Made by a program: the position numbers and the translations under genes. Below the pieces are notes generated by a model. That model was not told the origin of the DNA, ran no database searches, and saw nothing but the letters and a program-made list of their open reading frames with translations. Below, in pieces: positions 15,490-23,492 of a stretch of 25,224 nucleotides of DNA (positions are counted from its first letter, which is position 1; each line of letters starts with the position of its first letter). Source of the stretch: Fimenecus sp045631075 (GTDB taxonomy: Bacteria > Bacillota > Clostridia > Oscillospirales > Acutalibacteraceae); contig JAZQUC010000168.1 in NCBI GenBank assembly GCA_045631075.1, forward strand, positions 1 through 25,224, in the 5' to 3' direction.

Positions 15490-18400
15490 ATGAGTTCGAA
15501 TCAAGGGTTTACCATCAATGAGAAAGGGGTATTGCTCCAATACGATGGAACTGAGGAAACGATGATTATTCCGGACGGAGTGAAAGTCATTGGAAAAAAT
15601 ATGCTGGGATGGAATCATGGTGAACATGTAAAAAACGTTGTTGTTCCTGAAGGCGTAATTGAAATCAAAGACGAAGCATTTAGCGGCTCGAAGATTGAGA
15701 AAATCACTCTTCCTAATAGTTTGAAGAAATTAGGAAAAGGGGTTTTCAGGTCTTGCCAAAACTTGAAATCTGTTTCCTTTCCTGATGGTATTTCTTGCGT
15801 AGAAGAGGACCTGTTTGGTTTTAGCGGCATTGAAGAAGTTAAATTACCGAGAGGGTTGCAAAAGATAAATAAGCAAGCATTTATGCATTGTCGCAACTTA
15901 AAAAAAATCAATCTTCCTCTTTTAGATGACGTTGAAATCGGTGCACAAGCCTTTACCGGTTGTGAGAGTCTGGTTGACGAAAGTGGACTGTTAATATTAC
16001 AAAACAGATTATTCGTCCATTATCAAGGTAGGTATGGAAACTTTTCTGTAGTTCTTCCTGATGACTTGGAGACAATCGAACCATCAGCATTTTCTAGGTA
16101 TGAAAAAACCAATATTCAGATGAATATTAAATGTCCAATTTGGGAAACTAGTGGAACAGCGAAGGTTTATGGATTTGCAGAATCTATCGTTAATGCAGAT
16201 GGGTCTACAATTTGCTTTCGAGATGATACAGGATGTATTGTAGCAAAAGTTGTTTTAGCTATAGCAGACGAAACTGAACCTAAGAAAAATGGCGCGATCC
16301 TTTCTGTTAGACAGGAGAATGGTTCCTTTGATTTCAGTGGATACGATGCATATTGGGCTAAGCTATCAAAGAATACCAACAAGATTCGTGTTGCTTTGGC
16401 TCGTCTACGGTACCCGTTTGAATTATCTGATGAAATGCGTGAAACATACGAAGCTTTTCTGTCGAAACAAAGTTTTAATGCAGGACAATTGCTGATTGAT
16501 GAAGACAATATTGACCTGCTGCTCATGCTTTCCGAAAAGCAACTGTTAACAAAGAATGCGTTACCAAAGTTAGTGGATTATGCAAATGCACAGAAAAAAA
16601 CAGAGGCAACTGCAATTCTGCTTACGACACAACATACACCTTTACAGAAGACGGTCACAAAAAAAAAAGAAGTAAAACCGAAGCAAAGAGAAAAAATTAT
16701 ATGGAAAAAGCCTAAATCCGGAACACATCTAATTGGTCGTTATTTAGGAACGGATACTCGTGTTGAGTTTCCATTGAAAATAGAAGACGTTTATATTGAC
16801 GGCATTGCTAACACTGCTGGTGAGACTCCGGAAAATTATAAATCTATCACTGATGTTGTAATTCCGGAAGGATATACATATATCGGCAATAAAGCTTTTG
16901 CTGGATGTGAGAATTTGCAGACTATTTCCTTGCCTGCATCTTTAAGAGAAATTGGCACACAAGCCTTTGCAGGATGTACAGGTTTAAAGGAGATTATCAT
17001 TCGTAAGGACATTTCATTTACGGGGAAAAATATATTTGCTGGTGCAAAAATAGGAATTGTCCTGATTGAAACCGAAAAGAAAACAAAAATTGTGCCACAT
17101 CTTTTCTATGGATGTGATATACAAAATCTTGTAATTGTTGGTGGTCCATTTAAGAGTAACGGCAATGTTTTTGACTATACTGGTCCATTAGTTGAAGCAT
17201 CGTATTCTAAAGAAAAGTGCGAAGTGAATTTCCCCAACGCTGTGTATACAAATGAAGATTTTACAACGCTTGACCTTAAAGGCATAGGCGGTGCGAGCGC
17301 AAAAAAGATCCATTCTCTTGCCGAATTTGATGAAACAATTATTTTGGATTCAACAGCAAAAGATTTAGTCATTCGTGAAAAGAGTAAAGCTAAAAAAGTA
17401 GTCAACAATGCAAAAAAGGTTGTAGAATCCGTCAATGTTGAAACAATCGACTTTGCGAACAGCATTTTTGTCTTGTCCGGATTTAATTTTGGTGAATATG
17501 GCTCTATTACAACGGAAATTGAGCAACGTGGAGGAACAGTTAATTATAATGTGTCTGCAAAGATGCATTATCTTGTTGTGCCTGATCGTTCTGTGGTTAA
17601 AGACACCAAAATTAAAAAGGTTATCGAATTCCAGGAAAAAGGTAAGCCAATTTCTATTATCAAGCTTAAAGAATGCAGAAGACATATGTGTTTGTATGAT
17701 ATAGCACTGTTTGGAAAAGAGGGTGCTGAAATTGCAAACAATTATAACCTTTCTCTCGAAGATGGAAAAATCACAATCAATTCTTATATCGGCAAAGAAG
17801 TTGATGTAATTATTCCTGAATCGATTGGACCATATCCTGTTGTGGCATTGAAGGAAAAGGCTTTTTTTTCGAGTTACAATAATAAAAGAGCTCGTATTCG
17901 TAGTGTTGTTGTTCCGAAAACTATTGCTGTATTGTCAAAAGAAGTTTTTGGGTATTGTCATGAACTAGAATCTGTCACTTTGCCTGATGGCTTACAAATC
18001 ATTGATGAATATGCGTTTTTGAACTGCGAGAAATTGAAATCTATTATAATTCCTGAGTCTGTTGTTCAAATTAAAGGTAATGTGTTCAAAGGATGCACAA
18101 GTTTAGAACGCATTAATATTCCGTCGACAGTGGAATTTATATCTGCACCTTTTACTGGATGTAATTCATTAAAGGAAATTGTTGTTGATGAAGGCAATAG
18201 CAAATATGACTCTAGAGACAATTGCAATGCCGTAATTGAAACTGCAACAAACACCTTAATCGCAGGTTGTAAAACTACAGTCATTCCTTTCAATATTACA
18301 AAAATTGGCGCATCCGCATTTGCTGGTTTGGATTCTATAAAAGAATTTGTGATACCAGAGGGTATTATTGAAATTGAAAATAATGCATTCAACGGATGCA

Positions 18401-18693
18401 TGGAATTGTGCTCAATTACTTTACCAGAATCCTTGGTAAAGATTGGTCATTATGGTTTCCATTTTTGCAGGGAATTAAAAAAGGTTATTTTGCCCAATAA
18501 ACTAATCGAGATCGGCTCTAATGTCTTTGGCAATTGTCAAAAATTAGCAGAGATAACAATACCCGATACATTGAAAACTGTGGACGAATTTTTCTTATAT
18601 AACTGCAGAATTAGAAAAGTTTTTGGAAGTAAAAATTCAATTGCTGAAAGCATTGCAAAATCTTGGTGTGCTGAGTATGTGAATTTGAAATAA
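15490..18693 (+). CDS. Large LRR_5 protein with internal BRCT-like domain
   Basis: A 1067-aa cytoplasmic protein, last in the sbcDC operon; AAGGAG precedes the ATG. Order: LRR_5 repeats (about 1-200); a module with RVALARLRYPFELSDE followed by ankyrin-like helices (about 285-375), shared with the DUF4132 protein; a Lys-rich linker; LRRs (about 415-560); a segment with DLKGIGGASAKKI, like the second half of a helix-hairpin-helix; a BRCT-like domain (about 655-732) with FVLSGF, EIEQRGGTV, LVVPD, KIKKVIEFQEKG and ISII; and a long third LRR set (about 760-1067). BRCT domains bind phosphopeptides or DNA ends in repair proteins such as LigA. The BRCT Trp near the end is not obvious. LRR call secure; BRCT call good but by eye. 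Confidence 0.88.
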   Translation: MSSNQGFTINEKGVLLQYDGTEETMIIPDGVKVIGKNMLGWNHGEHVKNVVVPEGVIEIKDEAFSGSKIEKITLPNSLKKLGKGVFRSCQNLKSVSFPDGISCVEEDLFGFSGIEEVKLPRGLQKINKQAFMHCRNLKKINLPLLDDVEIGAQAFTGCESLVDESGLLILQNRLFVHYQGRYGNFSVVLPDDLETIEPSAFSRYEKTNIQMNIKCPIWETSGTAKVYGFAESIVNADGSTICFRDDTGCIVAKVVLAIADETEPKKNGAILSVRQENGSFDFSGYDAYWAKLSKNTNKIRVALARLRYPFELSDEMRETYEAFLSKQSFNAGQLLIDEDNIDLLLMLSEKQLLTKNALPKLVDYANAQKKTEATAILLTTQHTPLQKTVTKKKEVKPKQREKIIWKKPKSGTHLIGRYLGTDTRVEFPLKIEDVYIDGIANTAGETPENYKSITDVVIPEGYTYIGNKAFAGCENLQTISLPASLREIGTQAFAGCTGLKEIIIRKDISFTGKNIFAGAKIGIVLIETEKKTKIVPHLFYGCDIQNLVIVGGPFKSNGNVFDYTGPLVEASYSKEKCEVNFPNAVYTNEDFTTLDLKGIGGASAKKIHSLAEFDETIILDSTAKDLVIREKSKAKKVVNNAKKVVESVNVETIDFANSIFVLSGFNFGEYGSITTEIEQRGGTVNYNVSAKMHYLVVPDRSVVKDTKIKKVIEFQEKGKPISIIKLKECRRHMCLYDIALFGKEGAEIANNYNLSLEDGKITINSYIGKEVDVIIPESIGPYPVVALKEKAFFSSYNNKRARIRSVVVPKTIAVLSKEVFGYCHELESVTLPDGLQIIDEYAFLNCEKLKSIIIPESVVQIKGNVFKGCTSLERINIPSTVEFISAPFTGCNSLKEIVVDEGNSKYDSRDNCNAVIETATNTLIAGCKTTVIPFNITKIGASAFAGLDSIKEFVIPEGIIEIENNAFNGCMELCSITLPESLVKIGHYGFHFCRELKKVILPNKLIEIGSNVFGNCQKLAEITIPDTLKTVDEFFLYNCRIRKVFGSKNSIAESIAKSWCAEYVNLK

Positions 18694-18696
18694 GCA

Positions 18697-18742
18697 AAAT
18701 AAAGGAGGAGATGTTCGTAATTGGACATCTTCTCCTTTATTT
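18697..18742. terminator. Bidirectional intrinsic terminator
   Basis: An 18-bp stem, 18697-18714 with 18725-18742, with one G-T pair and a 10-base loop. A-rich sequence lies on the left and a T run on the right. It sits between the convergent LRR-BRCT and LRR-DUF4132 genes and can end transcription from both. Confidence 0.92.
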
Positions 18743-18757
18743 TTTAGTTTGCGATGT

Positions 18758-21166
18758 TTAAAGCACAAACATGCTAAACGGATCAACTTCGTTGAAGGTT
18801 TTGTTGCGATAGTCCATCAACAGCGCCGTACAGTTTGTGCTGTTGTTTGAACTTGCAATATCAATAAACTCTGTAATTTGCGCAAGAGTAAAACTATTAA
18901 GAATATTTTCGGTAAGTGCATCAACATCATCAGCGACAATATGATGTTTCACAACCAATCTATCGAGTTCAAAGAAAACTGTATTAGTTTTACGAGTGAG
19001 TTTTTCTTTGCTCATTTTGCCGAGAGTAGTTTCACTCGTACTCTCGTTGTAGCTGTAGTCAAGCCTAATTGTGTCACCTATAATCATTGTGTTGTTAACT
19101 GTTCCATAAGTGTGACGATAAGGATCATAACCTTGTTCTTCGGATTTGACGACGATTCCCTTGGATTTAAGTGAATTCTTGAATCTGTTTCGTTCTTCTT
19201 TTGTAAGAACAGCTCCTTCATATCTTGAACAGATATCATCACTTTTTTTGATAGAAACAACAGGCTCCCATATCTGTTCGATAAGAAGAGTTTTCTGTAA
19301 TTCAATGATTCGTGACTGCCATTGTTGGATTTCATCACATTTCATATCAAGTACATGAGCGATACGAACAGGCTCATCAGGTGTATACTCATTACCGTTT
19401 ACATCACGGATTTTACCATCGGTTACCTCAAATAAAACATTTTTACCATTCTGCCAGATGACCCTTTCAGTAAATGGAAGAAGCAAAGTCTTTGAACCAT
19501 ATGTTCTAAGCCATGATTCAGCAGGGATTTTTTCACCTGTGATATAAATTGATTTGATGTATTCTATACGCTTTTTGATGAAGTCAGCAAATTCCTTTTT
19601 CTTTGCAGCAAAATCTGTTGCGGCAACTTCACCTTCGGGAGTCTTTTTGGGTATACTCTTTACAGATTTGCCATCCAGAGTCAGTTCAAGTGTGAGAGTT
19701 GAACCAATTCGAACCTCATATGTCTTACCGCCAACATGGTATCTTTTTACACCGTCTGCATCAAAACCAATGTCAGGCAGGGTTTTTTCATCACGGTATT
19801 CCTGCTCAGATAAACCACGCATACCTGCGAATCTCCAGAAGTTTCCGGTTTTTTCTGCCATCTGTACAGCAACAGGATATTCACAGAGCATTAAAGCTCC
19901 ACGTGCTACAATTATTGCACTTCTGCCTGAGGAACTATATGTATCCCAATCTTTCCATTCATTCATTTTTGATATTATGGTATTTATTTGTTCAGGTGTG
20001 CCGAATCTTCCAAGTGGAATAAAACATTGTGGAGCCTTGCAATCTGCATCCTTTGCTATTTTTTCGAGCATGTCAAGGAAACTCTCAGTTTCTAACGCTT
20101 CAGCAACCTTATCAGAAAGTGGTTCAAATCTTGTGCGTATAATATCTTTTTTATATCCACCAATTTGTTTTGGACGGCTCTCCATTTGTGCAATATATGG
20201 TGCAATCGCACACTTAACCACAAATTCTGATGCTTTTCCTGAATCATCTTTATATTTTACATTTTCAAGATGTCTTGTAGATGGCACAGATTTTTTGATA
20301 ATAGCATTAATTTCTTTTTCATTAAAGTTCTCTTTACAGAAGGATTCAATTGGGTGATTAGATACTGCACTTTTCTCTTCTTTTTTAACGGTGATTTCAG
20401 GAATGGTAGCAGCTGCAAAGAAATCTGCGATTTCTGATGAAGCATTGCGTACGACTGATGAAAACTTTTTAAAATTAGTTGAATTTATAATTTTATATTC
20501 CAGCAGAACTTTGAGCCAGTCCACATTATTGTTTTCACAAGCAGTCGTAATTGCTTTTTTTATGTTTTTATCCAAAAAGTCTCGATAAAACATTTCATGT
20601 TCTTCTTTAAGTTCGTATGGATAAGTCAATCTGGCAAAAGCTGCACAGATTATATCATATGTCTTATATCTTGTATTTGTTTCAACAAATCTATCATACT
20701 TTTCCATATCAGGAGTGTTATTGTCGAGGAAGAAATCGATGTCATACTCACTATATTTGTCAACAAGAAATACACAAGCTGTTGAGTTTTGCAATTTCAC
20801 TTTCAATAAAATTTTGTAATAGATGTCACTACCGAACGGGTCTATAAGATTCCACTTTTCCATGATTGAAACCGTTTTGGTTGTCGTACTAATTGTTACT
20901 GGGAAATGAAGATTGCAAAAAGCAGCATTATCAATATTCTCTACACTATCTGGAACTTCAATTAATTCAAGATTTTTGCAACCATAGAATGCATATTCAC
21001 CAATTTTTTTTACACCATTTGGTATAATTACTGATACAAGACTTTCACAATAGGAAAATGCGTTGTCACCAATTCTTTTAACACCATCAGGTATTACAAC
21101 ATTGGTATCTGTACCAGTGTATTTTTTTAATACACCGTTTTTAATTTGAAAATCATTATTACTCAT
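18758..21166 (-). CDS. LRR_5-DUF4132 (MolR-like) fusion protein
   Basis: An 802-aa protein. Residues 1-95 carry the LRR_5 lead-in (NDFQIKNGVLKKYTG) and three LRRs. About 165-265 is the helical module AAFARLTYPYELKEEH...NNVDWLKVLLEY, matching the LRR-BRCT protein. A HEAT-like region follows, then the DUF4132 core (about 475-645): YHVGGKTYEVRIG, SIPKKTPEGEV, an AESWLRTYGS block, ERVIWQ, VRIAHVLDM and QQWQSRIIELQ. The C-terminus (NCTALLMDYRNKTFNEVDPF) resembles the middle of the 600-aa LRR protein. DUF4132 is found in E. coli MolR/YehI, encoded near MoxR (YehL) and vWA (YehP) genes; the same association here supports a shared complex. Ribosome site is an unusual GGGGGAT. Biochemical role unknown. 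Confidence 0.82.
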   Translation of the reverse strand: MSNNDFQIKNGVLKKYTGTDTNVVIPDGVKRIGDNAFSYCESLVSVIIPNGVKKIGEYAFYGCKNLELIEVPDSVENIDNAAFCNLHFPVTISTTTKTVSIMEKWNLIDPFGSDIYYKILLKVKLQNSTACVFLVDKYSEYDIDFFLDNNTPDMEKYDRFVETNTRYKTYDIICAAFARLTYPYELKEEHEMFYRDFLDKNIKKAITTACENNNVDWLKVLLEYKIINSTNFKKFSSVVRNASSEIADFFAAATIPEITVKKEEKSAVSNHPIESFCKENFNEKEINAIIKKSVPSTRHLENVKYKDDSGKASEFVVKCAIAPYIAQMESRPKQIGGYKKDIIRTRFEPLSDKVAEALETESFLDMLEKIAKDADCKAPQCFIPLGRFGTPEQINTIISKMNEWKDWDTYSSSGRSAIIVARGALMLCEYPVAVQMAEKTGNFWRFAGMRGLSEQEYRDEKTLPDIGFDADGVKRYHVGGKTYEVRIGSTLTLELTLDGKSVKSIPKKTPEGEVAATDFAAKKKEFADFIKKRIEYIKSIYITGEKIPAESWLRTYGSKTLLLPFTERVIWQNGKNVLFEVTDGKIRDVNGNEYTPDEPVRIAHVLDMKCDEIQQWQSRIIELQKTLLIEQIWEPVVSIKKSDDICSRYEGAVLTKEERNRFKNSLKSKGIVVKSEEQGYDPYRHTYGTVNNTMIIGDTIRLDYSYNESTSETTLGKMSKEKLTRKTNTVFFELDRLVVKHHIVADDVDALTENILNSFTLAQITEFIDIASSNNSTNCTALLMDYRNKTFNEVDPFSMFVL

Positions 21167-21183
21167 TTTAAATCCCCCAAAAA

Positions 21184-21205
21184 ATTATATTTTAAATCTA
21201 GATTT
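21184..21205 (-). promoter_or_regulatory. -10 element and 12-bp palindrome before the LRR-DUF4132 gene
   Basis: A TATAAT on the minus strand (21189-21184) lies 17 bases upstream of the ATG, which leaves a very short leader. Directly upstream is a perfect palindrome AAATCTAGATTT (21194-21205), in the -10/-35 spacer, an operator-like place. No clear -35. Confidence 0.4.
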
Positions 21206-21282
21206 TGAATCTTGATTATTATTTCCTTCTATTTTTAAATTGTAACACACTACATATTCAAATTCAACGAAATTTGAAATCA

Positions 21283-22155
21283 TTAATAATCTGTTGATTG
21301 AATGCTGATTTGGTGAGTGCCGTCTTCATTGATTTTAATATTTACAATGCGACCGTCATCACTAGAAAGGTCAGTAAGTCCAAGTTCATCTGTACCAAAG
21401 CTTTCGCCGTCAGTTGCTTTTGTTAGTTGTTTACATAATTCAACGAATTTGACTAACTCATCATTGTTTTTGAGTTCAAGGTTATTGAGATAGAATGAAA
21501 TATTATTTCCGTTAACTTCCAACTCATCATAACTGCTGAATTTTGTCATTTCCTGACAGATATATGCAACATCATTGATGTTTTCAACATCTTCTACATC
21601 GAAAATTACCGCAGTTGTAGGTGAATACCATACTCCATCAGGTAAATCTGTAATAATTCTTGATTTAATATCACCTGTATAAAGATGTCCGTCTTTTTCA
21701 CCATAAGCAACAACCACACCTGCAGTTTCTGAGCAGTCTGCTTTGTTGTACATGGAATAGAACAAACCATTAAGGTACTCGTTGCCAAGCTCTGCTACAC
21801 CTTTTTCAATTTGTTCTTTAATATCAAACATGTCAGCATACTCTACTGTTTTGATTGAATTATTGTTTATCATAAAACCACCATACTGATAATAACCATA
21901 ATCTAAAATAGCATCAATTGAAGAAGCTGATTTGACTGCACGGATAATCTCATGAAAATCCTGTGTAAGAGTTTCGCCTGAAAACTCTCTTTTTTCATCA
22001 TCAGTAACAAGCTGGAATTTGTGAATTCGAGCGCAATCATCGAGCATTGCTGTGCCGATACGAATAAGATGATTTGCAAAAACGTCCTGTATATCTTGGC
22101 GTTCTTCTGTGTTTGTAATGATAATGTGCTCTTTGATGTCGTAATGAATACTCAT
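21283..22155 (-). CDS. 290-aa protein of unknown function
   Basis: A cytoplasmic, acidic protein beginning MSIHYDIKEHIIITNTEER. It has a helical first half with a YGYYQYGGFMINNN segment, and a second half with repeated beta-type stretches (VVVAYGEKDGHLYTGDI, TAVIFDVEDVENIN). AAAGGAG lies nine bases before the ATG. It is divergent from the WYL regulator and 116 bases upstream of the LRR-DUF4132 gene on the same strand, so the two minus-strand genes may share regulation. No motif, membrane segment or known family recognised; it could be an adaptor or substrate of the DUF4132/MoxR machinery, but this is only position-based. Confidence 0.82.
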   Translation of the reverse strand: MSIHYDIKEHIIITNTEERQDIQDVFANHLIRIGTAMLDDCARIHKFQLVTDDEKREFSGETLTQDFHEIIRAVKSASSIDAILDYGYYQYGGFMINNNSIKTVEYADMFDIKEQIEKGVAELGNEYLNGLFYSMYNKADCSETAGVVVAYGEKDGHLYTGDIKSRIITDLPDGVWYSPTTAVIFDVEDVENINDVAYICQEMTKFSSYDELEVNGNNISFYLNNLELKNNDELVKFVELCKQLTKATDGESFGTDELGLTDLSSDDGRIVNIKINEDGTHQISIQSTDY

Positions 22156-22210
22156 AGTAAATTTCTCCTTTGTGGCTTTCGCCGTGTTTTTATTTTTTTA
22201 TCTTGACTGT

Positions 22211-22216
22211 ATTATA
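22211..22216 (-). promoter_or_regulatory. -10 element for the 290-aa gene
   Basis: A perfect TATAAT on the minus strand (22216-22211), about 55 bases before the ATG. The place of its -35 (around 22234-22239) is weak in sequence and partly covered by the inverted repeat at 22237-22253, which suggests repression or activation by a bound regulator. Confidence 0.5.
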
Positions 22217-22236
22217 TCGCACTATATGTCCAATAA

Positions 22237-22253
22237 ACTGTACTTTCAACAGT
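22237..22253. promoter_or_regulatory. Inverted repeat ACTGT-N7-ACAGT between divergent promoters
   Basis: ACTGT (22237-22241) and ACAGT (22249-22253) with a 7-base spacer, placed between the divergent promoters of the WYL regulator and the 290-aa gene. The form matches the AGTGT-N7-ACACT site at the sbcD promoter, giving a shared pattern ASTGT-N7-ACAST (S = G or C). Confidence 0.45.
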
Positions 22254-22261
22254 AAAATCAC

Positions 22262-22290
22262 TTGTTTTTATACTTTTTTTGATATATAAT
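22262..22290 (+). promoter_or_regulatory. Promoter of the WYL regulator gene
   Basis: TTGTTT (22262-22267), 17-bp spacer, TATAAT (22285-22290). Only 24 bases lie between the -10 and the preferred ATG at 22315, with AAAGG in the leader. Confidence 0.6.
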
Positions 22291-22314
22291 TGAGAAATGA
22301 AAGGTTGTGTTCTT

Positions 22315-23298
22315 ATGGCAAAATCTGCAAATCAGAAACTCAAATTACTATATATAGCAAGATTGCTTATGAAAAAGTCAGATGAAAATCACCTAATCAG
22401 CACGGCACAGATTATTGAAGAGTTAGGTCGTAATGGGATTTCTGCTGAAAGAAAAAGCATATATGATGACATTGAAGCATTGAGATGTTTTGGCCTTGAT
22501 ATAATTCAGATTAAAGGTAGACAAGGTGGATATTATCTTGGCGAGCGTGATTTTGAATTACCTGAATTAAAACTTCTTGTTGACAGTGTTCAGTCATCAA
22601 AATTTATTACTCAGGATAAGACTTATGACCTTATTAAGAAAATTGAGAGTCTTGCAAGTGTCTATGATGGACAATTACTTCAGCGTCAGGTGTATATTCA
22701 GAACAGAGTTAAAAGTATGAATGAAAGTGTTTATTATGCAGTTGATGCAATTTCCGATGCCATAACACAGAATAAGCAGATTACATATAAATATTTTGAA
22801 TTGAATCTAAAAAAAGAGCGTGTGTACAGACATAACGGACAACTGTATAAAGCCAGCCCGTTTGCACTTGTATGGGACAATGAAAACTACTATATGATTG
22901 CATGGGATTCATCTGCAAATAAGATGAAACACTACAGAGTTGACAAAATGTACGGCGTTACAATGACTAACGAAAAACGTGAAGGAACAGAAGCCTTTGA
23001 GAAAACAGATATGTCGGCTTATACAAAATCAGTTTTCGGAATGTTTGGCGGAACAGAAGAAAAAGTGAAAATACGTTTTGCAAATCACCTTGCAGGTGTA
23101 GTAATCGACCGTTTTGGCAGGGATACAATGATTATAAAAGATGGAGATGAGCATTTCACCATTAGTGTCGACATTGCGATAAGTCGTCAGTTTCTAGCAT
23201 GGGTATTTGCATTCGGAGCAGATGCAGAAATTCTCTCACCTGAAAATGTGAGAGAAGAAATGAAAAAACATGCAGAATCAGTCAGTAGAATGTATTGA
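22315..23298 (+). CDS. WYL-domain transcriptional regulator (YafY-like)
   Basis: A 327-aa regulator. Residues about 5-75 form a DeoR-type winged helix-turn-helix (STAQIIEEL, RKSIYDDIEAL, GGYYLG); residues about 135-225 are a WYL domain (QITYKYFEL, GQLYKASPFALVWDNENYYMIAW, YRVDKMYGV), followed by a C-terminal extension with GGTEEKVKIRF. WYL domains bind nucleic acid or nucleotide ligands, and such regulators often control defence or DNA-damage genes. The ATG at 22315 is preferred, with AAAGG 10 bases upstream; an ATG at 22297 adds six residues but has no ribosome site and lies very near the -10. It is the only regulator gene in the cassette, and two similar inverted repeats (22237 and 5866) are candidate targets. 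Confidence 0.92.
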   Translation: MAKSANQKLKLLYIARLLMKKSDENHLISTAQIIEELGRNGISAERKSIYDDIEALRCFGLDIIQIKGRQGGYYLGERDFELPELKLLVDSVQSSKFITQDKTYDLIKKIESLASVYDGQLLQRQVYIQNRVKSMNESVYYAVDAISDAITQNKQITYKYFELNLKKERVYRHNGQLYKASPFALVWDNENYYMIAWDSSANKMKHYRVDKMYGVTMTNEKREGTEAFEKTDMSAYTKSVFGMFGGTEEKVKIRFANHLAGVVIDRFGRDTMIIKDGDEHFTISVDIAISRQFLAWVFAFGADAEILSPENVREEMKKHAESVSRMY

Positions 23299-23492
23299 TT
23301 TATTGTTTAACAAGAATGTATATATCCAGATTTGAGCACTTTATCGCCCATTTATTAATAGAGAATAGGAAAAAATGAGTGACGAATATAAGAAATATTT
23401 TAAGTTATGGTACTGTTTTTCATCAGCCTTATAATTATTTGTATTGTTTTAGAAATATGTAAAAATCTTGTTAAAAGCCAATTACAGTAAAA
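23299..23492. other. Intergenic stretch with two weak overlapping tiny ORFs
   Basis: Between the WYL gene and repeat copy B no clear gene is visible. A 19-codon ORF (23375-23434, begins MSDEYKKYFKLW, AGGAAA upstream) overlaps, in another frame, a 27-codon hydrophobic ORF (23407-23490, begins MVLFFISLIIICIVLE). Together they look like a small membrane protein broken by a frameshift, but neither is well supported. Confidence 0.3.

Noticed and set aside
19554..20357. Plus-strand ORF (267 codons) opposite the LRR-DUF4132 gene
   Set aside because: Ser/Phe-rich shadow translation; the minus strand has a recognisable domain order.
21257..21278. Hairpin TTCAAATT/AATTTGAA after the 290-aa gene as a terminator
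   Set aside because: AT-only weak stem without a T run on the minus strand; read-through into the LRR-DUF4132 gene is quite possible.
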